Part shown: positions 1 through 13,908 of the stretch, in pieces
Layout: every line of letters begins with the position of its first letter
Position numbering within the stretch: position 1 is the stretch's first letter
Assembly (NCBI GenBank): GCA_034509925.1
Contig: CM067527.1
Span: 9,491,001-9,555,000, forward strand
Direction of reading: 5' to 3'
Length of the DNA stretch: 64,000 nucleotides
Source: Hirudinaria manillensis
Taxonomy: Eukaryota > Annelida > Clitellata > Hirudinida > Hirudinidae
Position numbers and translations under genes: made by a program
Notes under the pieces: model-generated
Told to the model about the DNA's origin: nothing
Seen by the model: the letters and a program-made list of their open reading frames with translations, nothing else
Database searches by the model: none

Positions 1-3000
1 CTGTCAACAACAGCTGAATTGGGGACCCCTTTCATAGGGAAAACTTCTGAAGAATTACCTTGATTAAATTCACTCTCTACTGTAGGATCATTGTCCTCCT
101 CATCAGAATCCTTGCAAGATTCAATAAAGAAATTATTCTTTAGTCTAGTCTTGTCTGGCATTGTTGGTTTTTTTCTGAAAACGATCGGAGAAATGATGGA
201 GTGGAGGAAAATCTGATCGCAGTTGTCATCGTTCTTCTCGATTTTCAACCTGATCTCGGATCTAGAAGTCACCTCCTTGATGTGATTATCAATAAAGACA
301 TGTCCATCCTTTTGGGGAGAAACTGCTCCGGGTGGTTTACCAAGAGATGCACAAGTATTGCCAGTGCAATGGGTTTTGATAACAATTCTTTTGAGAGGGG
401 TCCCCTTCCTGGGTGTGTGATAAATAGTCCCAGTTTTGTCCACCATGTTGAGACCCAAACTCTCCATAACCTCATTGTCGTAATCTAATGCAATCGGGTG
501 CAAGATGGTCTCGTCCGAGAAGTTGTCGACTGCAAAGAGTTTGCTTTCCCCAATCTTGCTCTTTTCATCTCCACGTGGACTTGGTTTTAGCGCAGTTTTA
601 GGTTCTTGGAGTTTATTTTCATTTTTGTCGCATTCGTTCCTAAATGAGGAATCAAAATCATGTGATTTTTGCACATTCATTTTCTGAGCCAAAATTTCAA
701 CTGTTTTCGAATTGGAAGGAGACTTTCTATTTTCTTCCTCATTCGGTTCGTTGGGTGCAGGCGCCACGGCTTCTCCCCCGACCCCATCCTTGGGTTCATC
801 CCTCTTTTTATAACCTTGAGGCGACATCCTCACGAGGTTAATGAGTAGCACCGGACTGCCACAAAGTTTGTGTTTCGTGGGCAAGCGCTTTCCCCGAGAT
901 TTCTTGGACAATCTGGACTCATTCGTCGAATCGGTTAAGGTCGACCTGACGACGGCGGATGCTGATTGCAATGAGGCTGGTTCCGGGGAAGGGATGCAAG
1001 GCGTTACATTTATGGGCAACACCTGTAATTTCATACTTTTAAATGGAGACTTCTTTAAGCCTTTTGAGGGGATCCCCCATTTCTTCTTCTTCTTCATTCC
1101 TCCTTTCCTGTCTAGTGTTTTATTTGACGTCGGTTTTTCCTTCTCCAAGGGTCTGTCTTGTTTGGATGCCCATAGCCTCTTCTTTCTATAGATATTGCAC
1201 CTCCAGAACCTCTGAATGACTTGCGCCGCCCTTATTTCTTTCCTCAGCTCCAAGAGTCGGCTGCACAGAAAAGAAACGTAAGTGATGACGAGTTTCTCGT
1301 CGGGCATCGTGTTGAGCATGTCTTCCGTCTTTATCATCATCGGCATCCCTCCCAGCTCGTACATCTGCAAGAATTTTGTTTTATTTTTATCACTCAAACA
1401 AAATCTCCATTCATGAATAACTAATCTCAATTGTCATAATTTAACAATATTATTATTGCCATTGCCATCTTAAAAAAACAAGCCTTTGTTTTCAAGAGTT
1501 GGAAATTCTCTTTTTCATTTTTGATCAGTTGCTCCATCTTCTCCTTGTCGATGAATGACAAGTCGTTCTCGTCAACAATGTCATCGCTCGGTCTCCTGCG
1601 AGTTCCATTCCCTTGGCAGGTCAACGTAGTCTCTGACTTGATGTGAGAAAGAGTCAACAGTCTGGGATGGTAATGATGCACGAGGTAAGCAAAGGCTCTC
1701 CCATCAGAAAAGGACACGGTGAAGTTCTCCACCTAATTGAAACCATTAAAGAGTTGAAACAATTAGTCTATCAAGAAAATGTTCGATGGAATGAGCGATT
1801 AATCTATGAATTGATGTTGACAAAAACAATAACATAAATTAGTGAACCTTTCAGTGAAAGCTATCATGAAGTAAATGAAAAGCAGTCAAGTGATAACAAC
1901 TAAGATATTAAGTCATTAATCTAAGATAATAGGAATATACTCATCTAATACTATGACCAAATCAAGAAAGATCAATGTTCTTCACCTTACCTTCATTCCA
2001 TAGTTGATGCAGACAACTTTGCACCACTTGAGCAGGAGCGAGAGAAGAGGATCATCATTGTAAAGGTCAGGTTCCAATGAGTCCCTGGTATTTCTCACGG
2101 AACCTACGAGTTCAAAGGTGGAAAAAGATTGCAATAATCGTTTAAGAGTAAAATCTGTTAACTAATCTTAACAAGAATCTATTTCACTATTTCTGATTAT
2201 ATGATTATTCACAGCTGAGCATTTAAGAAACAAATATATATCAGCACCGAGCTTTTACAACAAATGGTTCATAATAAACCACTATGATCAAAACTGACCG
2301 AGAATGTTGGTTTCCATGGTGGTGACCTTAACCCTGAGATCTGGTGGAAGTTCCTTAAGGAGGACACCCAACTCTTCCTCCAGTAACTTCTCATCCAGCA
2401 ACAAAGACACCTGAATTTTTGTGAACAAAATTCTAGTAAAATTGATTGCAGATATTTTGGAGGTTTATTGGAAATATAAATAATTTAATTAGAAACAAAT
2501 TAATTAAATACGTTTAACCTGGAATGAAAATATGATTCTCCATAAGAGTTGGAGAGTCCTTTGCCTGTGACCTCCGACGATATCCTTTGCCATAATTTCT
2601 TCTGCTCAGAAGAAAGCCGAATGTTTAATAATAATCAACAAATAATAACAATAATATAGATTAACAGTGAAACTTATTGCACTATTAACCAACCATTTGA
2701 CTCAAGAGACAGAGAAACTCTCCTCATTTTTAGGGCATCCAAAACAACATTGACATTGTGGATTTTTTTTGTCTTGTTCAGAGGTGGTGGAAGGAGCCTC
2801 TTGCTCAGTGACCAATCATTGGTGAGGACCTCCACCAGGTGAGCCAATCTTATTCCATCCCTGAGATCTTGAGAGAGGTTTGTGACGGTGTAGTCGAACT
2901 CGTCCATTGCGGTCTGCTCGCAAATTACGATGTACCCCATGTAGGACAGGTGCCTTGTGATGTCACCTTCACCCCTTAGGCATTCCCTCGAGAAGGCAAG

Positions 3001-6000
3001 CAGTACCTCCTTGCTGGATTTGAAGGGTGCAGCTTTGGCAAAGAGGCAGGGATTGTAACGTATCAGCTTCTGCGATTTGGCAACATCCAAGAAGTAGACG
3101 AGAAGTAGGAATTTTTTCAATGTAAACTTTGTCATTGCTGCTTGATAGCCTAAGATATTAAGTCAAAAATATGCATTGAAAATGAAGGTGCTACATGAGA
3201 GGAAAACATTATATAATCAATGCAGAAACTGACAAAACTATGGGTAATATACATTAATTTATTTGAAAATAGTGTTTAGCTTGTAATTTTCTAAAGGACA
3301 TATTTCCATATTTCTAAGTATTGCTATCTAGCAAAAATTCTCAATAAAATTAACATCACAACTGACCCTGATTGTAGATGTGACTTATGGTGGGATGGGC
3401 ATATGAAGTCATGATATCAGGACTGGTAAAGAATCTGGTATCCAAAAATTTCTCAATTGATTTAAAAGAGAAGTCTTCTACCAGAATTGCTTCTCCATAC
3501 ACAGTTTCCAATCCAAGCCTCAACCATAGCAAGTTGTATGAGAAAATAATGTTTTTTACAATTGTCCTCAGGCCTTAAAATAATTATATTTAACAATATA
3601 TTACTGCTTTTAGCTTTGATATTTCACCAAATAAATTATTTTGACATTTGCAACAAGTACTTTTTTAGTTAAACTGACATTTATAAACATTTGCAATTGC
3701 TAAATTGTGGAAATTAATTGAGTTCTTATCAATTAAAAAATCGGTATCACTGCCAAAAATGTTATAAATAAATACAATTACTTCTGAATAGCTCTACATT
3801 ATACGAGTACAATAATCCTATCACTGACATGCAGCTTGGCTTGATGCATTCCCACAGTAATAGTGTAATAGACAAAAGTCATTACAATGCATGTTGCACT
3901 CAAAAGATTAGCTAGATACCTATTTAGAGCTAGAGCTAATAGCAAGCATCATCACCACCATACCATAGTCATTGAGGATGATGCGATCCGTCCTCACTGC
4001 CAGTCTGCCACTGTCTACCTCCCTCTCGATCCTGTCGATGACCCGAGCCACTGCAGGCGATTGGTAGACGTTACAAGCGGCTCTTCTCAACTGGTTCAAT
4101 CTTTTATTGGTCGAATATGCCTTCAACAGCAGCCAATCCTTGCTCACCGTCGTGATACTATCCGATCGATCGTCCGACCGACATCCCGCGTCAGACTCTA
4201 GTTTAAGCGAGGACGGATCTCTGATTTCATCATCAAATTCGGAGGGTGCGAGGGCATAGTTTATCCACTTGGTGAATCCCCTTTCCTGCTTGTCCATCCA
4301 TCTCTCATCATAATAAATGTTCTTTGATGCAAATGGTATCAAATGTTTTAGGGTAGTACTAGCTTTAATATCCTTGATGGGTTTGATGAGCTTCAGCCTT
4401 GCTTTTGGCATCTGACTTACAGTATTTGTGGAAGATCTGGAGATTTCAGATGTTCTTTTGCAGGAAGGACTTGAAGGCTCCTTCATGGAAGCAATTCTGT
4501 TTATTTGTGATTTTGATTTCATGGGATCCCTGAGGGCAGTCTTAACTTTGTTTAATAATAAAGGACTTGCTAGAGTCTTCTTTTGTTTACAGACCGTTAA
4601 TCGAGGATTTGTTTTTGAAGCAGACTGGTGCTTCGCAACCGGTGTCGTCCGACCCGTGGTTTCGAAAGTTCCTTTTTTCTCCGGCGGCGTCTTGATGATG
4701 TCCTTTGAAAGTGCGTCGTTAGCAGATTTTCTATATATTTTCAAGGATGCCTTTTCTGGAGTCATCAAAGAAATTTCATTTGCAGGAGAATCTCTCGAGT
4801 CCCCGATGGGACTAAGGGCAAAGGTTCCGAGCATTTCCCCTTTCGACTTAGGAGTGGAGGTGCCCCCGCTCTGGAAACAAAATATGGCACGATCATCATT
4901 GTTCGATTGTCTTGAAAGAGCTTCACATATTCCATCATTTTTGTGTAATGTATGCATAGTTCCAGCAGGTATGTTTCTGGAAGATACTTGGCAGATATCT
5001 GGAAGATTAGTTTCCATGACCTTGTTGCATCCTTCAAGTTTATGGATATTCCTAACGTCTGAAGGAGAGGCACAATATGTTGAGGGCATAATTTCTTGAA
5101 ATGACCAATCTCTGAACTCTTGAGCATGAAAAGAAGGTCTAATTTTAGAACAGGTGATGAAAGTCTTAACATTGTCAACACTTTTCAGAGGCCCAGTTGT
5201 TAGGAATTCTCTGAAGTCTTCTCTTTCATTCTCCTTTTCTCTTATTTGAATAGAAGTTTTGTCTTGATCTTTAGAAGCCATCAAAGTGGCACCTTCTTTC
5301 TTTTTGCTGGCATTTAGTGCTCCTGAAAAAGCGCCCATCACTTCAGATATCCAAACAGGACTACTGACATATTCATGATCTGATATTTGTTCCATGGAAT
5401 CATCAAAAACTTCCTTGTCATCGCTTACGAGTTCCTCGTTCAGTTTTGTATAAGTGCCATAGCGAGCGAGATTGGCAGATTCCAGTGGTCCGAGCTGTTC
5501 AAGGTCTTGAAGGGAATTGTTAGTATTTTTTTTCAAAGTAATGAAATTGGAAGTGGAACCAACATTAGTAGGAATTGAGTACTTGAGTCGATTTTCTGAT
5601 TGTTTGGGGTTATGCGGAGCTGGAGTTGGCATTATCTTCGTGGCATTTTTAGGATAACACCTGGTCTGAGCTTGAAAAGAGTGATTTAAATTCTCCTGAT
5701 GATAGGACATTGCCACTGACTTCCACGGTTCCTGTTTTGATCTTAATTTGAGATGGTATTTTGAAAATGAAGCAAGGCTTAGATGTTCTTTTGATTGTTG
5801 TGTACACTTTGTGGGAGACCTATCGCCGTGATGCATAAGAGAAGTCCTGCATGTTGATCGGTCACTAGCCGGGAAAAGACACCTTGCTGCAGCACTTTGT
5901 CCGTCATTATTGCAGTTATTGACATTAACAGAGAACCGACAAGCATTGAAATCTGTCGTCTTTGAAAGTAAATCTTTCTTGACATAAGTTCCTCTTCGTG

Positions 6001-7446
6001 CAAGGAGTTCCTCGTCCTCCTCTGTAAATGATTCGATCCTGTTACTGATCATTTGAAGTGGAATTTTTGTGCTGCTCCCGATGTTTACATCATCAGATAC
6101 GTATGTGCACGATTTAGACGGATACTGGAACGCGAGGTCGGTAGCCTGAGCAAAGTAGTTGTTCCTGTGCAGGCCAAGTGGGTCCCCATCATCATAATCA
6201 TCACCATAATCTTGAAGAGGCGCCTTAGAAACAATGAAGTGGATGATTCTAACAATGCATTGAAGAGATTACATGTATTGATGAAATTGTACAGGAATAT
6301 TTATAAGAAAATGATATTAATATTGATTATAAGTCTCTACTGATTCTTGAACATTACATAAGTGGAAATTATATAAATATAATAATATAAAGATCCACTA
6401 ACAGGCATGTTTTCAACATCTGCTAGCACATGACAGGATTTTGAAATTTGACACACTCCATCAGCAACACGTCTTCTTGAGCCTGGATGTTTTGACTGTA
6501 ATAAAAACCTTAGTCATAAACAGAGATAATGAGTCCTCTAATTTACATAAGCAAAAGATTGAGCTTATGGTGATGGCCAACGTATCCATGAAAAGTTCGA
6601 ATGAAATTAAATTTATATAGCAATTTTATATTTTATTATCTTATATTATAGCAATTTCACTTATGTTTTCAATATATGTATAGCAATTTTATTTTATAGC
6701 AATCTCACTTATGTTCAATATTCCAACATATTAACAATTTTGAGTTACATCATTTTTGGTATTGCCAATAGAATAATATTGGCAACTTGATAGAAATAAA
6801 CAATTTCTAATAACAAAACCATAAAAGACTTCAAAATGACAAACCTTCCTGGCCTTGGAACTTCCGATGGCATGACCCAAAACTACGAACTGTACCCTAA
6901 AGGCTTCATTGACCACCAACCTAATCATCCCCCTAGTGGAACCCTCACCTGATGGTGACCATCTCACTTCCATCCTCCTGGTCTCACCACCTTCCAAATA
7001 CATGGAGAGAGGTTTGGCTTCAAAATTGTTTTTCACTGGCACCTTGTCCAGCATTACCTATCAGATGATATTTGGATTTAATATGCATTCATATGGAAAA
7101 TATTTTCATATACGTATATTTTCTTCCATACATTGATAGTAACATTAATTTTAAAATTAATGACTAGAGCAACAAGCAACATAACACACATAATTACAAC
7201 AAATTAGAAAACAAAACAAATCAATTCAGCAACATGATTCAACAACGACCTAAATACCTGCACAGGTGAGTCATAAGAGTTTCTGATCCAAACATCTGTT
7301 GAAGCCGTAGTTCCAACGAGCACGGTCTTGAAATCGACCTTTGGGGTTTCAGAAAAAGGTCGGAGGTCGAGAACATATTGTTCGTTCTGAGGATGTGAGG
7401 ATGGTTCCTCTGTTGTGGCCGGAATTACATAGGATGGTCCCTTCAT
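1..7446 (-). CDS. ASPM: ASPM / abnormal spindle protein, 5' part (truncated at window edge)
   Basis: This is a spindle-pole microtubule-associated protein acting in mitotic spindle focusing. I assembled eleven exons in consistent phase: 7446-7258 (ATG at 7446), 7057-6845, 6495-6403, about 6145-3964, 3573-3367, 3149-2694, 2601-2519, 2410-2299, 2103-1991, 1732-1484, and 1364 to beyond base 1. Exons 1-2 encode the N-terminal ASH domain (for example [19 protein letters not shown]). Exon 4 is a long disordered region ending in the conserved [14 protein letters not shown] block. Exons 5-7 give the first calponin-homology domain ([52 protein letters not shown]). Exons 9-11 give the second ([23 protein letters not shown], of which I cite [11 protein letters not shown] as diagnostic; [20 protein letters not shown]). 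One IQ motif follows ([18 protein letters not shown]). The last exon then stays open for over 400 codons to the window edge with no further IQ repeat. The 5' boundary of exon 4 is the least certain (6145 or 6130). The exon 10 donor appears to be GC rather than GT. Confidence 0.95.
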
Positions 7447-10400
7447 AAATGACTTAATTGGTGTTGATGGAACAAATTCTTTCTGTTTGTTTTCTAGAAA
7501 AGTTTTAGACCATCAGGTCAACTTGCTTAGCAAGATATCTTTATAAGATATATTCTGCATTATTGTATAACATTTGATTAGTTTTCTTGCAAAGTGCGAG
7601 TACCAAGTGTAAAAGCATCATATTGTCCCAAAATGTCATAAACGCTACAAAACTTCTTAGATAAATCATGCGCCATTTAACTTAATTAATTCCAGAGAAA
7701 TACAAAGAGTGAATTTAAAAATTACATTTCTTGGTAAAAGGCTTATTGCTTTAAGTCACAAAGTGGTGCAAAAAACAAATGAGGAAGCAAATTATTTTAA
7801 TTTTACATCACTTTATATCAATTTTAGTGTAAGCACATCGAAAATATCAGTCACAGCTTACTCTGAAGGATGTCACAATTCCAGATAAACAATTACATAG
7901 CCCCAACCAATTTTAAAAGACCTCTGAAGAACTAAATATCCTTATAAATAGCTTTAAACTAATAAGATTTAGCTCGTCTTCGCAGCTGAGAATCATGTTT
8001 ATCAGTAAAAAAAAAAGTATATTAAAGCGAAAACATTTTTTCTGCCGATAAATATAATTCATTTAATGTTTTCGTCTCACGAAGCATGGGTGAAATAAAT
8101 TATTTCGACTGAAAGCTGGACTCACCCATAAAATCATTGATCTGGTTGAAGTAAACAAAATTCAAACATTCTAATTGCCCCGGTCTTTTGGCTTTGACGT
8201 ATGCTCTAAAGGTAAGTGTTGTATTAATTTGCTTTTTAATTTCACTATATCAGTTAGCATGTGATTAGCAATATTTAGATTAATAAATTAATTTTTATTA
8301 GTTTCTGAGATGGAAAACGAAAATGCTTCCCACCCCCAGATTTCTCCAAATCCCTGGGTCTTCTATAAAATTGCCTGATTAAAAAGTTTCAAAAATTTTA
8401 ATTTGGGCATCCTAACCAAACCTGACCACAAATGAGGGCCTGTCAAAAGAGGAAGGTCAGTGGAATAATAAATACATTCATAAGAATTTCACTCCGAATA
8501 TTGAAGTACATAATAATAAGAACAGTAAAGGGATATTATAAATTTACGAGTCGATTCTTTCACATTTACAAAATTATATTCTAACATCAGTGACATCATT
8601 TGAATGCACGTGCTCGTCATTTGGTATTGGGGTAAAGTGAGGAATGACTTAATGCATGCAATCCCATGCAAAGTCTTCTAGGTTCACAACGAACCCCCAA
8701 CTCCTCCTATTCCCTTGCGAACCCCTGCAAATTCAACTCCAAGTACGTTATTATTGTTATTAACACGATAATAATATTAATATAAAGGGATTGTTTGAAG
8801 AAATCTGCAGAGGCCGCTACACCAGAAACAGAGGCAGTATGGACAGGTGAGGGGTCCAGACGGCACCAACATTTTGATGTCACAGGGTGATGTCCTTACA
8901 GAGTTTTCATGCAGATTGGCCCCCTGTTGGCAACCACGAAGCAGAAAATATCAAGTTTCTGACGCACCTAGTGCATCACCTGAAATGCACATTCAAGAAG
9001 TTGACTGTGCGCATCATGTGCTTCTATTGCAAGGACATAGCGACCAGTTGCTACATGGCAAGAATGCATGTGTGCGAAGGAAAAGTGCGTTGAGGAGCAT
9101 CAGTACCAAACATCCAGATTCCCTCATACGACCCAAACCAGATCCATAGTGGCACAGACCTCAAAGAAATTTCTGCATCCAGCAGGAGGAAACCCAGGGC
9201 TGACCAATAGGGGAGATAAGCGCCAGATTACCGGACAAGCCCCATCGCAGGTGAAAGAAAGGACGCAAAGAGGATGTCAGGACATGACAGAAGTCATGCT
9301 GTTCCAAGGACGCGAAGAGGAACAGGGAGGACGTCAAACTATAACTGGCAAGAAGGCCAAGGAAACCAAGGAGACCAATGAAAAAATAACTGCCACCAAG
9401 GAGAAGACGACGGCAAGAGAACCAAAAACCAAAAATGGCCTTCCTCGGGCTGGACACCCCCATGGACTTCTGGGGAGGAGTCAAAGTCACTTTCACCACC
9501 ATTGGTTTTTTTGGAAGAACTGCTAGAACAGAGATACAACGGAAGACATCCCTGGGGACAGCAGGCAAGCAGAGAGGTGAAGATATGCGGATAGCCGAAC
9601 CCAGCCAAAGCTCACGAGGGCAAAAGACAAATGAGCCCCAGAAAAAGGATAATCTCTAAAGCTGGTTTCGCAAGGACGTCGTCTTTGGAAACCAGGACGT
9701 CCATCACTCTTCCCATCGAGGAACGCTCTCCCTCGTCTGAGACGAGGAGGGAGGTGAGAGTCGCTTTCCGACTGGTTCGCCTTTTTTCTCAAATTAACGA
9801 TGGCTGGTTCAAGGTATTGGTTTTTATCTTCCGCGTCTCGAAGTAAGCTTTCGACCAGCCAGGATGTCAAGAACCCAGCGCGTGCTTTAAAAAGTGACAC
9901 GGCTGATTCATATGACCACGTACAAGCAAGTGGTAATTGGTTGACAGCAATTTTATGCTAAATTAGAGACTCATTGTTCATTTGGTTTCGACTGACTCCC
10001 TTCTTTCAAACCCCGCATCTCTCTGAGCGCGAAGAAGGGTTGGCTTAGGTCTTTGAAAACTAAGACGTCCACTGTTCCTCTCTGTTCAAGAAGGTAGAGC
10101 TACCTCATCATTATTTGTCCACCAATAAATGTAGATCCTCAAATAACTAGTAAATAGATCGTATTCTAGATCATTCAAAAGGAAAAAGATGCCAACTCTA
10201 ACAAAACCTAATTTATAATTGATTTTGTAAACGTAAAAAATAATTTGCATTTTTTTAATTTTTCGTCTCAGCTTAGGTCCTTACCTAAGTGTAACTTGTC
10301 ACCATTACCAAATATGAATCAACATTTCTACAAGTATACGTCATATTTAGTTATCATTAAAAATTGTAAAACTAATTACATTCAAAAACAGAAGAATTTC

Positions 10401-10551
10401 AATTAAAAGGACTTTCAAGTTCGGTTATCCATAAGTACTTCAACAACCTGAAGGAATGTCGAGGCTTGAATTGTGTATTAAAAAAACGATTCAATCAAAA
10501 ATTAGTGACATGTACAATAGAATCAATTTAATAACAATTATCATAAAATCA
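7447..10551. other. Intergenic spacer between divergent ASPM and MFSD10
   Basis: This is the 5' flank of ASPM (left, minus strand) and distant upstream of MFSD10 (right, plus strand). 7450-8780 is AT-rich with no supported gene. 8800-9900 is a distinctly GC-richer island described separately. 9960-10450 is AT-rich again. No promoter motif could be placed with confidence. Confidence 0.5.
8800..9900. other. GC-richer island with short overlapping ORFs, unassigned
   Basis: Base composition changes sharply here from AT-rich flanks to roughly balanced. Open frames of 60-150 codons overlap on both strands (8847-9149 +, 9068-9526 +, 9161-9568 -, 9523-9900 -). Runs of plausible peptide switch frame, which is what a decayed coding sequence or mobile element would show. 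One frame near 8890-9090 contains Cys and His residues (MCFYCKDIATSCYMARMHVC) but no zinc-finger spacing that I recognise. A hairpin with 8-bp arms (CCTCGTCT/AGACGAGG) lies at 9731-9747. A short motif near 9688-9720 recurs in diverged form near 10051-10090. I do not recognise a product. Confidence 0.35.
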
Positions 10552-10734
10552 ATGTCATTTACAGTAAGAGGTTCGACACTTTGCATGGGCCAATTACTGT
10601 CTTTGGCGCTACTATTCATACGGTGTTTCATTGTTAAGGTAGTTTCGTCAAATGCCGCTACCGATAAATTTGTGGAATTGTGGGCGGCTCGGGAATTTAG
10701 AACGGATCCCGAACTTTGTGAATATAAGATGTAA
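10552..10734 (+). CDS. Hypothetical short ORF with signal-peptide-like start
   Basis: This is a 60-codon open frame beginning MSFTVRGSTLCMGQLLSLAL, continuing with a hydrophobic stretch and a polar tail that ends in TAA. An in-frame ATG lies 96 bases upstream at 10456. The N-terminal hydrophobic segment resembles a secretion signal. The sequence AT|GTAAGA at the very end would make a good splice donor, so this could be a first exon rather than a complete gene. It lies about 350 bases upstream of MFSD10 on the same strand, so it could equally be noise in that gene's leader. There are no homology cues. Confidence 0.2.
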   Translation: MSFTVRGSTLCMGQLLSLALLFIRCFIVKVVSSNAATDKFVELWAAREFRTDPELCEYKM

Positions 10735-11090
10735 GAAGAGATACAAACAAGTGAACAAAGCAACAATCGAAGAATGGAGGTCTGTTTAGTGTAAGAACTT
10801 CAGAGGTTCGATTGTTCTGGTGGACTGATCTGCCCGAGGAAGATAATGGTCATTAAACTTTGACTCAAGTGAGGTTGAATGTCTATTCGACTGTCTCGGC
10901 GGTGTTCTGTCGAATGCGTTAATTTTGCCGCTGGTGAATTCAATTTTTTTTATTATTGACTTTTTTTTTATGCATTTGGTGCTGCGTATTGATTTGTTAA
11001 TTTACTCACTCGAAAGCACCAGACGTCAGTGTAGCATTCAAATTTGTGAAACACCTAGGTTTACATTTTTGTTAACATTTAAGAATCAAA

Positions 11091-12131
11091 ATGTCTTCCC
11101 TTGAACATGGCCAAGGAAGCAGGACTTTGATCATTCTCTTCATATCATTGGTTGTGGATTTGTTGGCATTCACAGTGATTCTTCCATTACTACCTTCCAT
11201 TTTGGATCACTTTGAACAAGACAGTGAAGTGAGTTTCAATGGAAAAAATGAAGTCATTTTTATTGTGAGAGTTGTTTACAATGTATTTAGTGTTAATTGC
11301 TAGATTAGATTTAGAATTTGAATCAGAAAGAATTTGTCTTCATATCATGTGGTGAGAGTGATCATTATGTTTTATCAAGTTGTAATTTCAGACTACTCAC
11401 CAATTGCAAGTCATACTATCCATTTTGTTGCAATATGCCACAATGGGAAAGTGACTGTTAACATTCAAATAATGAGATGAACAGATTGTTATTGCATTGG
11501 CATTTTCAATTAATTTAATTAACAATCACTTTTGTACATTTTTATGAATTTTGTTTTATTCATTTTTTAATAACTTTTGACTTTCTGTAGGACTTGACCT
11601 ACTTTGCAATGAAGAGAGGGGTTTCTTATGTCAGGGGAATCGTAGGAGCCCCTGACACACCAAAATGGAATTCTGTTTTATTTGGAGGTTGGAGTAATTT
11701 AATATGCTATAACTGCAATTGAAGTTAATTACTGTTAATTTTATGTCATGACTCAAGAATTTATTAAGGAGTTAAACTCTTTACAATCATTGAGATCATC
11801 AGTCATTTCATTCATGGCTATTCATGGTCATAACAAATATTTCTTAATTTTGTGCATATTATTGAGCATTGAAATGCTCCTAATGCATTTTGATTGGCAA
11901 AACGTTCATCCATCTCCACAATCAACTGCAGGCATTTTAGGATCCCTCTTTTCTCTGCTCCAGTTCTTCTCTTCTCCCATCATTGGAACGCTGTCTGATG
12001 TTTATGGAAGGAAGCCCCTCATGATCTTGACTTCGGTGAGTACAGATCCTTTGAGTCATTTTATGGAAATAACATTTCAAATCATCATCACCAATGACTT
12101 TAAAATTTAAAAAAATGTTTTAATTACACTC

Positions 12132-12163
<32 letters not shown>

Positions 12164-13865
12164 GTTATCGTTAGGTGGGAATTGCAACTTCTTACGGACT
12201 GTGGGCCTTCTCAACGTCTTTCTCAGTGTTCGTGCTTTCTAGGATTATCGGAGGAGTTAGTAAAGGAAATATTAGCCTGAGCACTGTCATAGTTGGTGAT
12301 GTCACCACCACTGAAGGGAGGAATAAGGGAATGGTAGGTAGTGTATGATTACGTTAGTACATTAGTGAAGCACAGGCAAATTATATGCCAAATGTATTAT
12401 ATTATATTATATTTATTGCTAATTAATTAATTAATTTAATTATTCGTTAATTATCTGGATCCAGGGATCCAACAATATGACTTTCAATGCATACATTGTT
12501 TCTAACCTTCCCTCTTTTTGTAAACATTTATAAATTGGTGCTTTTCAACTAAATATTTTAAAATTTATAGTGCATATTAAATCGCTGTTCACTATATAAT
12601 GTTAATAAATGGAATTTTTTTTTTATCAGGTTTATCATCATTTTGTTTCTTAACTTTTTTTTAAAACATGTATTTTAATTTTATATTTCTAGTAACTCTC
12701 TGCCCTAATCATTTACCTGCAGGCTGTTATGTTTTCACAGTGCTTTTGCAACCCCTCAGGATAGAATCGTGCACTTTAAAAATCGGATAAATAGATGTAA
12801 AATCAATTAAATATAAAATTAATTAAAAGGAAATTTGATATTGAATTTGTACATGTATTAATTTTAAAGACGATTTCACCATTTTATGTTAAAGTTACTG
12901 TTGTTTGTATCCTCTGTTCAAACAGTGTGCATCATTGAAGCTGGCTTTGAAGTCAAAACTTTCTGTGTAATAATTATTACAATGTCGTTGTTGTTGTTGT
13001 TTATTTTAGGCGGCAGTGGGCATTGCCTTCTCGGTTGGCTTTTTGGTCGGTCCGCTGATCGGAGCCTGGTTTTCCACGTGGGTGAAGCACTCTCAGAATC
13101 CGTTCTTCTATCCAGCATGCTATGCTTTGGCTCTTTCCATCATCAACATATTCTTCATTTCTCTCTTCCTTAGAGAAACTCTTCCAATAAATAAAAGAGT
13201 ATGTTATGGTTATTATTGTTATTATTATTATTATTATTGATATTATTATTATTATTATTATCATTATTATTATTTTTTATAACATTTGTTATGCCTTTGA
13301 TTTGTAGCTGATGCATCACTGAGCTTTTTATAATGTTTCTTCTTTTTATTTTTATATATTTTTATACATTTAATATTCCCTCAAGTAAGGCAGAATAACC
13401 AAAGAATTTGTTTAGTCATCGTATTAATTGTATTTAAATTTAATGACTTTATTTTTCACATTTGAAAAAAAGCCTTTAGGTGTTAAATCATCATCATGAC
13501 TCAACTCAGTCATTGAATCTTGTGGAATTACCTAATTTATCTATTTTTATTTATGATAATATTTGACTTGTTAATATTTAATAAGAACAAGGATTTTATG
13601 CATTTAATGGATAAAATCCTAGTTTAGTAAGTCAATTAGTTGGCATATTAATCGTTGTTATTGCTTTTGTTTTGTTTTTAATTTCATAATTTTTATTTGT
13701 TGATTTACTAGAATTGAAATTGATTATTCAACAGTCTCCCAGGTTCAGTTCCTCTCGGGTGTCCCCGCTTCTTAACCCTTCCTCTCTTTTCAACTTCTCA
13801 GCAATCAACAACATCTCCAAAAATGGTTGGTACTTTATTTACATACAATACTGAATATGATTGAC

Positions 13866-13908
<43 letters not shown>

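Noticed and set aside
3887..4201. Plus-strand ORFs opposite ASPM exon 4 (also 4428-5099)
   Set aside because: Shadow frames. The minus strand carries the conserved ASPM sequence and valid splice sites.
9161..9568. Minus-strand hydrophobic 135-codon ORF in the GC-richer island
   Set aside because: No domain, overlapped by equally long ORFs on the other strand, and no splice support. Kept only as part of the unassigned island.
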